DNA from: Dysgonomonas sp. 520
GTDB taxonomy: Bacteria; Bacteroidota; Bacteroidia; Bacteroidales; Dysgonomonadaceae
Assembly: GCF_010501095.1 (NCBI RefSeq)
Contig: NZ_QVMP01000010.1
Span: forward strand, 1-64,000
Direction of reading: 5' to 3'
DNA length: 64,000 nt
A program made the position numbers and the translations under genes. The notes under the pieces are model-generated. The model was not told where the DNA came from, did not search any database, and was given only the letters and a program-made list of their open reading frames with translations. Positions 41,301 to 49,679 of the stretch are shown here, in pieces (the stretch's first letter is position 1; each line of letters begins with the position of its first letter).

Positions 41301-41607
41301 GGCAGGAACAAAACAATTTTTATCGGAAAATGGAGTCAATGCAGCAGTTGTTAGTTGGCCCGATGAAGAAAAAGAGAATAATGTAATGGATATGATCGCA
41401 AATCATAAATTCGATTTGATCGTAAATATTCCAAAAAATCATTCACGTCGCGAGTTGACCAATGGTTATAAAATCCGTCGAGGAGCAATTGATCACAATA
41501 TTCCTCTGATTACCAATTCACGTTTGGCTAGTGCATTCATTCAATCATTCTGCGAAATGAAAGAGGCCGACATTCCAATCAAGAGTTGGCAGGAGTATAA
41601 ACTGTAA
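38383..41607 (+). CDS. carB: carbamoyl-phosphate synthase large subunit
   Basis: 1074 residues. It makes carbamoyl phosphate from bicarbonate, ATP and ammonia from the small subunit, for pyrimidines and arginine. Two homologous ATP-grasp halves are seen: the first opens with [22 protein letters not shown], the second (about residue 560) with [22 protein letters not shown]. The C-terminal regulatory domain (about 940-1074) has the methylglyoxal-synthase-like [13 protein letters not shown] and [10 protein letters not shown]. The small subunit carA is not in the window. It stands alone between a weak promoter and a strong terminator. Confidence 0.98.
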   Translation: [1074 protein letters not shown]

Positions 41608-41641
41608 ACAGGTTTTAATTCTTGTAGACGATAATAAAATG

Positions 41642-41680
41642 ACCCCAAAAAGTTAAATGAAGACTTTTTGGGGTTGTTTC
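41642..41680. terminator. bidirectional terminator carB / tautomerase
   Basis: ACCCCAAAAAGT and ACTTTTTGGGGT form a perfect 12-bp stem followed by TGTTTC on the plus strand and CATTTTATT on the minus strand, between convergent genes. Confidence 0.85.
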
Positions 41681-41703
41681 GTAATTAGCTTTTGGGGAAT
41701 GTT

Positions 41704-41922
41704 TTAGTCGTCCACAGTTCCGTCCCAATCTTTTCCAAACTGAATGGAATGTAAAGTTCCGTTCGAGGCCCAGTTTTCGTGGTCATACTCATCTATCAGG
41801 ATGCTTACCCATTCAGGTTTTATTTTCAATACCTTAACCATCGTATTGGTTATTTCTTTCACCAATTCTTGTTTTTGTTCTTCCGAACGGCCTTTGGCTA
41901 TTTTCAGATTAATGATCGGCAT
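41704..41922 (-). CDS. 4-oxalocrotonate tautomerase-like protein
   Basis: 72 residues. The catalytic Pro follows the initiator Met (MPIINLKIAKGRSEEQKQELVKEIT), and the beta-strand WVSILIDEYDHENWASNG is typical of the tautomerase superfamily. The natural substrate is unknown. It follows the gene at 41941-42546 on the same strand after 18 bases. Confidence 0.88.
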   Translation of the reverse strand: MPIINLKIAKGRSEEQKQELVKEITNTMVKVLKIKPEWVSILIDEYDHENWASNGTLHSIQFGKDWDGTVDD

Positions 41923-41940
41923 AATGTAACAATTATATTT

Positions 41941-42546
41941 TTATTTACTTAGGTTTCTTAAATGTCTCACCAGAATTTCAGTAATCACTGTCAATCTTAG
42001 GTTGATTAAGCTGTATGATAGTTGGAAATCAGGGTTGTCTTCCAATTTTTTATTCCTACGCACAAATTCATCTAAAGGGTCTGTGCCTGAGTAACCGTCA
42101 AAAACAACATCCTTCGCTTTTTTTATTTTCCTGACATTATCAGCAACATCATTCAATTCAGGGATGAGGGCGAAAGTTTCTACTATAATGTCTAAATGCT
42201 TGTGGTCGAGCGAGAATGCCAGATCGTATTCTTTAATTAGGCTTAACCATCCCAATGCGATTCTTATTTTGTCGGGAGTCAACCCATCTATCGGCTTATA
42301 ATTAATGTCATACAAAGCGTCTTTAACGGCTGAGACAGTTCTGTTAAAATCATATTTTTCCTTTTCGTAATGATGGATAGCCATCGCCTCATCGCAATTT
42401 GTCACTAAACAAATTTCTTTTATTGACTTTGCCTTGAACAGATATATACATTTTTCAATATCTCCATCATTTTCGGTCAATAGCCGGGAGGCTTCAGAGA
42501 TGGGAATTGGGATAGTTTTTCTTAGTTCTTTTATTTTTTCGGTCAT
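41941..42546 (-). CDS. uncharacterised protein with UBA/EF-Ts-like N terminus
   Basis: 201 residues, no family recognised with confidence. The start IKELRKTIPIPISEASRLLTENDGDIEKCIYLFKAKSI has the pattern of the EF-Ts N-terminal UBA-like domain (IKELR-x-T-x5-A-x3-L-x4-GDIEKA). A second, weaker copy of the fold may follow (about 40-85: IKEICLVTNCDEAMAIHHYEKEKYDFNRTV). The remaining 110 residues are helical. It may bind an elongation factor or another protein, but this is only an inference. It is upstream of the tautomerase gene. Confidence 0.6.
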   Translation of the reverse strand: MTEKIKELRKTIPIPISEASRLLTENDGDIEKCIYLFKAKSIKEICLVTNCDEAMAIHHYEKEKYDFNRTVSAVKDALYDINYKPIDGLTPDKIRIALGWLSLIKEYDLAFSLDHKHLDIIVETFALIPELNDVADNVRKIKKAKDVVFDGYSGTDPLDEFVRRNKKLEDNPDFQLSYSLINLRLTVITEILVRHLRNLSK

Positions 42547-42581
42547 TTTTTTTTAATACAGCTAAAAGCCTTATTAATTTA

Positions 42582-43035
42582 CGCCAATCGGTAGTTGAAT
42601 ATACCTCTCCTTAACCCTCTCCAAAAGAGAGGGAATACCCCCTTCTTGCTTTAGGGGGAGGATGGGTAGGTAGGGGGATTCAACTACCGATTCTCATTAT
42701 TTATATTGTTTTATTTTCAATTTTAGCCTGTTTTATATTTTAACAAAAATAAGATTTATTAGTTGAACGAAAAACAATTATGAGTAAAAAGCGGATAAAG
42801 TCCCCAAAAAGAATAAATGAGGAGTAGCGGTTTTTGAGTATTGTATTCGGAAATATTTTTCTTTGCCATAAAGAATATAAATAATGCCAAGTCGTTGTAG
42901 GGGCAGGCTTCTAGTTTGCCCGAAAGTTGGGGCGTAAAATTTTACGCCCGAAAAGAAAAATATATACGGGCGAATGTTTATTCGCCCCTACGAAATATCG
43001 AAAATAATCCAACATTTCTCAGCTACCGATTGGCG
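42582..43035. repeat. composite repeat region, possible MITE
   Basis: CGCCAATCGGTAG (42582-42594) and its exact inverse (43023-43035) bound 454 bp without a gene. Inside, AATCGGTAGTTGAAT and ATTCAACTACCGATT (42586-42600 and 42678-42692) make a smaller element rich in CCTCTCC/GGGGGAGG. The other half holds the repeat at 42897-42991. No target duplication was seen. Confidence 0.55.
42897..42991. repeat. dispersed repeat with nested palindromes, copy 2
   Basis: Second copy of the unit at 32016-32108: the same GGGGCGTAAAATTTTACGCC palindrome and GGGCGAAT-gttt-ATTCGCCC hairpin, ends GTAGGGGC and GCCCCTAC. Confidence 0.75.
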
Positions 43036-43126
43036 CAAGTAATTACCAGTTTCTTGCTGATTACCCTTAGAACGGTTGAAATAAAGATACACTGATTGTT
43101 ATTCGCTAGATTCCGTACTTTGCTGT

Positions 43127-43492
43127 TCAAATAAAACTTTTCCTGCTCTCCATTATTTGGGGCATATATTCCGCCGCCCAGTCAACAAGAGCCTGTATGT
43201 GAGGTATCAGTCCCTCTCCTGTCTCGGTCAGAGTATATTCAACGCGTGGCGGAACTTCCGCATATACTTTCCTTGAAACCAAACCGTCTGCCTCCAATGA
43301 TTTTAGAGTTACGGTCAGCATGCGTTGCGAAATGTCCCGTATATTCTTATGTAGATCACTAAAACGAAGGGTGCCTTTCTCACGAAGCATAATTAATACG
43401 AGTATCGACCATTTGTCGCCAAGCCTGCATAAGACATTTCGAACAGGACAATTTTCTAATGTTTGAAATTCTATAATTTTTTTTTCTTTCAT
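43127..43492 (-). CDS. HxlR-family transcriptional regulator
   Basis: 121 residues. A winged-helix repressor with the family Cys near the N terminus (LENCPVRNVL) and the typical GDKWSILVLIMLREKGTLRFSDLHKNIRDISQRMLTVTLKSLEADGLVSRKVY. Proteins of this group (such as YodB and HypR) sense electrophiles or disulfide stress through that Cys. A perfect operator-like palindrome lies at 43514-43531 between it and the divergent DJ-1 gene. Confidence 0.92.
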   Translation of the reverse strand: MKEKKIIEFQTLENCPVRNVLCRLGDKWSILVLIMLREKGTLRFSDLHKNIRDISQRMLTVTLKSLEADGLVSRKVYAEVPPRVEYTLTETGEGLIPHIQALVDWAAEYMPQIMESRKSFI

Positions 43493-43513
43493 ATTCTGTT
43501 GTGTATGAGCAAT

Positions 43514-43531
43514 ACTTACAAAACTGTAAGT
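43514..43531. promoter_or_regulatory. HxlR operator candidate
   Basis: ACTTACA-aaac-TGTAAGT, perfect 7-bp arms. HxlR proteins bind palindromes of the TACTTAC/GTAAGTA kind. The site is 22 bases from the hxlR-like start and about 45 bases upstream of the DJ-1 gene's -7 box. Confidence 0.65.
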
Positions 43532-43552
43532 GCCTGAGTTTTATGTTCGTTC

Positions 43553-43583
43553 TTGTTTTGTTGATGTTGAATGTCTACTTTTG
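43553..43583 (+). promoter_or_regulatory. promoter of DJ-1/PfpI gene
   Basis: TTG (43553-43555), 20 bases, TACTTTTG (43576-43583): full Bacteroidota promoter, 62 bases before the ATG at 43646. Confidence 0.65.
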
Positions 43584-43645
43584 CTATACAAAAATAAGAA
43601 ACTTACTCAAAGTAACTATTGTAAAACATTAAATTATTTAAGATT

Positions 43646-44173
43646 ATGGCAAAAAAAGTAGCGGTTTTGGCAGTGAACCCTGTGAATGGATTTGGCTTGT
43701 TCCAATATTTGGAAGCATTTTTCGAGAATGGCATTTCGTATAAAACCTTTGCGGTGGCAGACACAAAAGAGATTAAAACAAATTCGGGTGTAACTCTTAT
43801 TGTAGATGATGTGATTGCAAGCCTGAAGGGGCATGAGGACGAATACGATGCGTTGGTGTTTGGCTGTGGCGATGCTATCCCTAAATTTGGCGAAAATGCA
43901 GGAGAGCAATATAATCAGGATATGTTGTCGCTAATAAAATCTTTTTCGGAAAAAGGTAAAATATTAATCGGGCACTGTGCGGCAGGAATGATGTTCGACA
44001 GTGTAGGTGCTGTGGATGGCAAAAAAATAGCTGCACACCCATTGGCTAAATCGGCAATAAAAAATGCTGTTGTTTCGGACGAAAAGTTTGAAGTGGACGG
44101 AAACGTTTATACCGCTCAAACGGAAAACACTATCTGGATGATGATGCCGGAAGTTCTGAGTGCGTTGAAATAA
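43646..44173 (+). CDS. DJ-1/PfpI family protein
   Basis: 175 residues. The glutamine-amidotransferase-like fold of DJ-1/PfpI is shown by VAVLAVNPVNGFGL, EYDALVFGCGDAIPKFGE, the nucleophile elbow IGHCAAGMMFD (Cys about 113) and the C-terminal VDGNVYTAQT. Relatives act as chaperones, glyoxalases or redox sensors. Divergent from the HxlR gene with a shared operator, so it is probably induced by electrophile or thiol stress (inference). Confidence 0.88.
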   Translation: MAKKVAVLAVNPVNGFGLFQYLEAFFENGISYKTFAVADTKEIKTNSGVTLIVDDVIASLKGHEDEYDALVFGCGDAIPKFGENAGEQYNQDMLSLIKSFSEKGKILIGHCAAGMMFDSVGAVDGKKIAAHPLAKSAIKNAVVSDEKFEVDGNVYTAQTENTIWMMMPEVLSALK

Positions 44174-44195
44174 AAGCGTAATGTTTAAAAGTAAG

Positions 44196-44378
44196 AGGAG
44201 GTGTCCCAGAAGTAAGATTACACTATCAAAGTGTTACTCATCTTTGTCATTGAGTCGCCTTCGCTCCTCGAACGTTGTCATTCTGAGTGTAACGAAGAAT
44301 CTCTATTCTTAAAAACAGATCCTTCACTCTGTTCAGGATGACAAAAAGATACCAAAATTTACTTTTGGGACACCTCCT
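44196..44378. repeat. MITE-like element with 20-bp terminal inverted repeats
   Basis: 183 bp bounded by AGGAGGTGTCCC-type ends (44196-44215 and 44359-44378, 19 of 20 bases match). The interior carries the GTCATTCTGA/GAAGAATCT core seen at 35520 and 50450. No coding capacity. It lies between convergent DJ-1 and thrC genes and its long foldback may terminate both. No target-site duplication is evident. Confidence 0.7.
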
Positions 44379-44384
44379 TTATGT

Positions 44385-45683
44385 TTACTTCAACAATTCA
44401 GCTTTGAAATCGTCGAAATTCTTACTCAAACCGATGCTTTTCTTTTCGCCTTTCATAAATTCTTTCAACGGCTGAGGAATTTCAATTTCCTTTTTAACGA
44501 TGGATTCCACAGTGTCCAAGAATTTGGTTGGGTGAGCCGTTTCGAGGAATATTCCAACCTCATCGTCCCTCAATCCGTCTTCAAGGGCAGCATACCCACA
44601 TGCTCCATGAGGGTCGAGCAAATAACCCGTACGATCGTAAGTGTAACCAACTATGTTTGTTATGGCTTCATCCATAAAACGATATCCTTCTATGTCTTCT
44701 GTTATAGCTTTATGCGAGTGGTTGTACAAATCCAATATCCGTGCAAAATTGCTGGGATCGCCTACGTCCATAGCATTAGCCAAGGTGTGTACAGATGGAC
44801 GAGGATTGTATTTTCCTGTTTCCAGATATTCAAAGAAAACATCGTTGGCATTGTTGGCAGCAATGAAACGTTCAACAGGCAGTCCCATGCGTTTGGCAAT
44901 CAGTCCGGCAGTCAGGTTGCCGAAGTTACCGCTCGGAACACAAAATACCACATTCTTAGCTTTGCCTTGTTTTTTCAGTTGGGCATAAGCATGGAAGTAG
45001 TAAAATGCCTGAGGCAGAAAACGTGCTATATTGATAGAATTTGCCGATGTCAGGTTCAGTTTCTCGTTCAGTTCTTTATCCAGAAAGGCGGTTTTTACAA
45101 GAGCCTGGCAATCGTCGAATGTTCCGTCAATCTCCAGAGCTGTAATGTTTTGCCCCAATGTTGTAAACTGACATTCCTGAATTTCACTTACTTTTCCTTT
45201 CGGGTAAAGTACATAAACATGAATTCCTTTCACACCGAGAAATCCGTTGGCAACAGCACTGCCTGTGTCTCCGGATGTTGCAACAAGTACCTTGACGTCC
45301 GTTTGTCCTTGTTTCTTAATGAAATAGCCTAACAAACGAGCCATGAATCGCGCTCCTACATCTTTGAAAGCCAGCGTCGGTCCATGATAAAGTTCAAGGC
45401 TGTATATGTTGTCGTTTATATGAACCAGAGGGGTGTCGAAACTAAGTGTATCGTACACAATCTGTTTCAACGTATCGGCTTCAATATCTTCACCGAAGAA
45501 TGCGTCAGCAACCGTATAAGCAATTTCCTGAAAACTAAGTGTATCTATTTTGTCGAAAAAATCTTGAGGCAATTGTTTGATCTTTTCAGGCATGTAAAGA
45601 CCTTTGTCGGGCGCCAATCCTTTCACTACTGCTTCTTGAAGGCTAACGTCCGGTGCTTGTTTGTTTGTACTGTAATATTTCAT
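44385..45683 (-). CDS. thrC: threonine synthase
   Basis: 432 residues. It converts O-phosphohomoserine to threonine with PLP. The PLP lysine lies in HGPTLAFKDVGARFMARLL (about 108-126), the phosphate loop in VATSGDTGSAVANGF, and VPSGNFGNLTAGLIAKRMGLP follows. It is the last gene of the thrA-apgM-thrC series, 11 bases after apgM, and completes threonine synthesis. Confidence 0.97.
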   Translation of the reverse strand: MKYYSTNKQAPDVSLQEAVVKGLAPDKGLYMPEKIKQLPQDFFDKIDTLSFQEIAYTVADAFFGEDIEADTLKQIVYDTLSFDTPLVHINDNIYSLELYHGPTLAFKDVGARFMARLLGYFIKKQGQTDVKVLVATSGDTGSAVANGFLGVKGIHVYVLYPKGKVSEIQECQFTTLGQNITALEIDGTFDDCQALVKTAFLDKELNEKLNLTSANSINIARFLPQAFYYFHAYAQLKKQGKAKNVVFCVPSGNFGNLTAGLIAKRMGLPVERFIAANNANDVFFEYLETGKYNPRPSVHTLANAMDVGDPSNFARILDLYNHSHKAITEDIEGYRFMDEAITNIVGYTYDRTGYLLDPHGACGYAALEDGLRDDEVGIFLETAHPTKFLDTVESIVKKEIEIPQPLKEFMKGEKKSIGLSKNFDDFKAELLK

Positions 45684-45694
45684 ATCTGTAGTTT

Positions 45695-46912
45695 TTATTT
45701 ATTGCTGAACAATGTTTCCATAAACTCACGCCCTTTTATCAGTCCGTATGCACCTTTTTCTGCGGCAAACTCATCGTACACTTGCACGCTATCGGCGTTT
45801 GCTTCGTCGTTTGTGCGATAAATAATGAAAGGTACCGGTTTGCTGGTATGAGTTTTCAGATCGCATGGGGTGGGGTGGTCGGGCAAAATTGCAATCGTTA
45901 CAGGTTCGTCCCAATCCTTTACAGTTTCGTATATCGTTTTCACCACACGATTGTCAAGATATTCTATTGTCTTTATTTTCAGGTCATAATCTCCCTCGTG
46001 ACCGGCTTCGTCGCTGGCTTCGATGTGGAGATATACAAAATTATCCTCTTTCAGTGCATCAATGGCAGCTTGAGCTTTGCCTTCATAGTTGGTGTCGTAC
46101 AACCCTGTTGCACCTTCTACGTGAATAAGTTTCAGTCCTGCATATTTTCCGATTCCCATAATCAAGTCTACGGCCGAAATAACGGAGCCTGATTTTATTC
46201 CGAAAAGTTCTTGTAAACTTTGCATTTGAGGCCTGTAACCGGGCGACCAAGGCCAAATGCTATTGGCAGGGTCTTTTCCCTCGGCAATACGTTTCTTGTT
46301 GACAGGATGATCTTTCAACAGTTCTTGAGATTTCAGTATCAAGTCGTTCAAATAAGCAGCAGTTTCTTCTGCATCCTGAGTTGTCGCTTTTATCAGTACA
46401 TCTTTGAACGGAGTACCCGGAACATCGTGCGGAGCTGTGCAGTCGAGGTTTTTATTGCCGCCTTTCAGTTTCAATAAATGACGATACGAAACTCCCGGAT
46501 AGAAGCTTGCCTTTCCGTCATTCAGTTCCTTATCCAAAAACAAGATAAGTTCTTTTGCTTCTTCGCTCGATATATGTCCTGCCGAGTGGTTTTTTATTTT
46601 TCCGTCTTCCACACAAATCAGGTTGCAGCGCATAGCCATCTCATTCGGTTCTATATCTACATCCATGCTTGCGGCTTCGAGAGATCCACGCCCTTCGAAA
46701 ACCTTGGGCACATCATAGCCCAGAACAGAAAGATTTGCAATCTCGCTTCCCGGCTTAAATCCGGCGGGAATGGTGTCCAAAATCCCGTTCTTGCCTTTTG
46801 CAGCCAGCATATCTATGTATGGCTTGTTTGCCACTTGCAAAGGGGTTTTTCCTCCCAGTGCTTTTATCGGCTCATCTGCCATGCCATCACCTAAAACTAT
46901 TATATATTTCAT
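45695..46912 (-). CDS. ApgM-like phosphoglycerate mutase, proposed homoserine kinase
   Basis: 405 residues of the alkaline-phosphatase-superfamily ApgM group. Metal-binding segments are IVLGDGMAD near the N terminus and HIEASDEAGHEGD, AILPDHPTPCDLKTHTSKPVPF toward the C terminus. In Bacteroidota it sits between thrA and thrC in place of thrB, so the gene has been proposed to supply O-phosphohomoserine. The setting here (149 bases after thrA, 11 before thrC) supports that role. Mutase activity cannot be excluded. Confidence 0.85.
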   Translation of the reverse strand: MKYIIVLGDGMADEPIKALGGKTPLQVANKPYIDMLAAKGKNGILDTIPAGFKPGSEIANLSVLGYDVPKVFEGRGSLEAASMDVDIEPNEMAMRCNLICVEDGKIKNHSAGHISSEEAKELILFLDKELNDGKASFYPGVSYRHLLKLKGGNKNLDCTAPHDVPGTPFKDVLIKATTQDAEETAAYLNDLILKSQELLKDHPVNKKRIAEGKDPANSIWPWSPGYRPQMQSLQELFGIKSGSVISAVDLIMGIGKYAGLKLIHVEGATGLYDTNYEGKAQAAIDALKEDNFVYLHIEASDEAGHEGDYDLKIKTIEYLDNRVVKTIYETVKDWDEPVTIAILPDHPTPCDLKTHTSKPVPFIIYRTNDEANADSVQVYDEFAAEKGAYGLIKGREFMETLFSNK

Positions 46913-47061
46913 TAAATTAAAAAATTAAGAATGAAAAACTAAAAATATGGCACACAGTTTTTTACGTCTGTCGTATCAGTGTTTTCTGTGTGCAAATATC
47001 TTCGAAACACTTGGTTTCCACAATTTTTGTTTTGTATCTCCTCCCCACTCGTAACTGGGAA

Positions 47062-49500
47062 TTATCTCACATTAGCGATACTGATAATATCGGCAAATAC
47101 GCCCGCCGCCGTAACACTGGCTCCTGCTCCGTAGCCTTTTATTATCATCGGATATTCGTTGTATCGTTCTGTCGTTATCTGGATAATATTATTGCTGCCC
47201 TCCAAATCGTAGAAAGGATGTGTAGACGGAATTTCCTGCAAACCGACTTCGCATTTTCCGGCTTCATATTTTGCCACAAAGCGCAATTTTTTATTTTCCG
47301 ATTCCAGCTTTTGACGCAGGGTTTCAAATTCTTCATCCAATTCGTTGATCGTTGCCCAAAACTCTTCTAATGTTCCATCAAAATATTTTGGGGGTACGAA
47401 CAAACGTTTCTCCACATCTTCCTGATTTACTACGTAACCCGCTTCACGAACAAGAATCACCAACTTGCGCACTACATCCGTTCCGCTCAGGTCGATACGT
47501 GGGTCAGGTTCTGCAAAACCTGCTTTCTCTGCCATCATTATAGCTTGGCTGAAAGGTATATCTTTGCTTATTGTATTGAATATGAAGTTTAATGTTCCTG
47601 AAAGAACTGCTTCCAATTTTATGATTTTATCTCCCGAATTTATCAAGGAGTTCATTGTATTTATAATAGGCAATCCCGCACCAACATTTGTCTCGAAAAG
47701 GAATTTTACATTTCTCTCCCTCGAAATCTCTTTCAGTTTAGCATAATTTTCGTAGGCGGAGGATGCTGCCACCTTGTTTGCCGTGACCACAGAAATGTTT
47801 TTAGACAACAAGTCCTCATACAGTCCGGCTATGCTTTCGTTGGCGGTGCAGTCAACAAAAGTAGCATTGAAGATATTCATATCCAGAATGTTGTGCAGCA
47901 ATTTGTCCGGCGAACTGGGAACCCCTTTTTCGTCAAGGTCGTTTTTATAGTTTTCAAGGTTCAAGCCTTCTCTGCAAAATATGGCTTTTCTTCCTCTTGC
48001 AATTCCTACTACATTCAGTTTCAGTGCATATTGTTCTATCAGCTTAGGCTGTTGCTGTCTTATTTGCTCTATCAAATTTCCCCCGACAGTACCGATACCC
48101 ACAATAAACAGGTTAAGTACCTTGTATTGAGACAAAAAGAACGAGTCGTGCAAAGAGTTAAGAGCCTTGCGCAAATGTTGCTTCTTTATTACAAACGAAA
48201 TATTCACTTCCGAAGCTCCCTGCGCACAAGCAACCACACTGATGCCGCTTTTTCCTAGTGTAGAGAACAAGCGTCCCGCTATGCCGGGAGTATACTTCAT
48301 GTTTTCTCCAACAACGGAAACCGTGGCCAGATCTTGCTCCCGCAGCACCCTGTTGATGCTTCCCAGAGAAATATCGTGAGCAAACTCATCTTCCAAAGCC
48401 TTCACGGCCAAATCTGCATCCGCAGTGCGCACCCCGATAGATGTGCTGTTTTCGGAAGAAGCCTGTGATACAAGAAAAACACTTACGCCACAGTTTGCCA
48501 ATGCCCTAAATATGCGATAGTTAACCCCGATTATACCCACCATGCCAAGTCCTTGCAGAGTGAGCAGGCAAGTGTCGTCGATAGAAGAAATGCCGGAAAT
48601 AACCGAGCGTTTTTTTCTGTCCGGATTTTTTTCCTTCGTAATATATGTACCCGGAGCATCCGGATTGAATGTGTTTTTTATATGGATCGGTATATTTTTG
48701 TGATAAACCGGGAAAATTGTTGGCGGATATATGATCTTGGCACCAAAATTACACAATTCGGTAGCCTCCGTGTATGTCAGGTAATCTATTACGTATGCCG
48801 TATTTATGATTTGAGGGTCGGCTGTCATAAAGCCATCCACGTTTGTCCATAGTTCCAGAACATCAGCGTTTAAGGCTGAGGCAAAAATAGCAGCCGTATA
48901 ATCAGACCCTCCACGACCCAGATTTGTGATTTCATCTTTGTGCTTGCAACTCGAAATAAATCCGGGAGCAATCACCTTACCTTCCGAATTTTCGAAAGCA
49001 GACTTTATTAATCTGCTCGATAGTTCCAAATCGGGGATATGTTTGTCGAAAGAGGCTTCTGTTTTAATTAGTTGTGTGGAATCGAGCAATAAAAAATCGT
49101 TGAAAACTTCGCCGACGATGAGGCTCGACAGCCGTTCGCCGTAACTGACAATCTTGTCGGATGTGCGTGGCGACAGGTCGTTGATAAGAAATACACCTTT
49201 AAAGATATTTCCCAATTCTTCGAATAAGGCATCTATCTTTATTTCAAGCTCGTAATTTTTGTCTAAGCCTAGTCCTTCAATTATGTCAAGATGGTATTTT
49301 ACAATAGACTGAAACTCTTCGTTGTAACCCGGGTTTCCTATTGCTGCAAGTTCTGAGGTATGAAGCAACCTGTCCGTTATCCCCTCGAATGCCGATATGA
49401 CCAACACTACCGGGCCGGACTCTTTTTCAACGATGTTTTTTACATTAAGAATGTTTTTTGCGGAACCAAGCGATGTGCCGCCGAACTTCATTACCTTCAT
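47062..49500 (-). CDS. thrA: bifunctional aspartokinase / homoserine dehydrogenase
   Basis: 812 residues. Aspartokinase: MKVMKFGGTSLGSAKNI at the start, NLGRGGSDYTAAIFASAL near 195-215. Two ACT-type regulatory repeats follow at about 305-450. The homoserine dehydrogenase begins near 460 with NLFIVGIGTVGGNLIEQI (NAD(P)-binding) and has VTANKVAAS and FETNVGAGLPIINT. It carries out steps 1 and 3 of the aspartate-to-threonine route and is probably inhibited by threonine. First gene of the operon, with a promoter and a Thr/Ile-rich leader frame upstream. Confidence 0.97.
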   Translation of the reverse strand: MKVMKFGGTSLGSAKNILNVKNIVEKESGPVVLVISAFEGITDRLLHTSELAAIGNPGYNEEFQSIVKYHLDIIEGLGLDKNYELEIKIDALFEELGNIFKGVFLINDLSPRTSDKIVSYGERLSSLIVGEVFNDFLLLDSTQLIKTEASFDKHIPDLELSSRLIKSAFENSEGKVIAPGFISSCKHKDEITNLGRGGSDYTAAIFASALNADVLELWTNVDGFMTADPQIINTAYVIDYLTYTEATELCNFGAKIIYPPTIFPVYHKNIPIHIKNTFNPDAPGTYITKEKNPDRKKRSVISGISSIDDTCLLTLQGLGMVGIIGVNYRIFRALANCGVSVFLVSQASSENSTSIGVRTADADLAVKALEDEFAHDISLGSINRVLREQDLATVSVVGENMKYTPGIAGRLFSTLGKSGISVVACAQGASEVNISFVIKKQHLRKALNSLHDSFFLSQYKVLNLFIVGIGTVGGNLIEQIRQQQPKLIEQYALKLNVVGIARGRKAIFCREGLNLENYKNDLDEKGVPSSPDKLLHNILDMNIFNATFVDCTANESIAGLYEDLLSKNISVVTANKVAASSAYENYAKLKEISRERNVKFLFETNVGAGLPIINTMNSLINSGDKIIKLEAVLSGTLNFIFNTISKDIPFSQAIMMAEKAGFAEPDPRIDLSGTDVVRKLVILVREAGYVVNQEDVEKRLFVPPKYFDGTLEEFWATINELDEEFETLRQKLESENKKLRFVAKYEAGKCEVGLQEIPSTHPFYDLEGSNNIIQITTERYNEYPMIIKGYGAGASVTAAGVFADIISIANVR

Positions 49501-49614
49501 CTATAATAACTGATAAGATTTAATGATGATTTCTATACTATAACTTGCTGAGGCTGTTTTGCTTACCAAAGCAATGAAAAGGTCTGAAACCTTGTCTGTT
49601 TTTTATGAGAATTT

Positions 49615-49674
49615 TCAAAGAATTGCAAAAGTCAATATGTAAGCTGTTTTGTAAATTCGATGAAATATTGTCAT
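49615..49674 (-). other. possible thr leader peptide
   Basis: A 19-codon frame, MTIFHRIYKTAYILTFAIL, begins at or a few bases after the predicted transcription start of thrA. Seven of 19 residues are Thr or Ile. Two small hairpins follow (49579-49593 and 49560-49573). The content suggests a threonine-operon attenuation leader, but no T-run terminator is present, so control would have to be by another route. Confidence 0.3.
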
Positions 49675-49679
49675 TTTCA

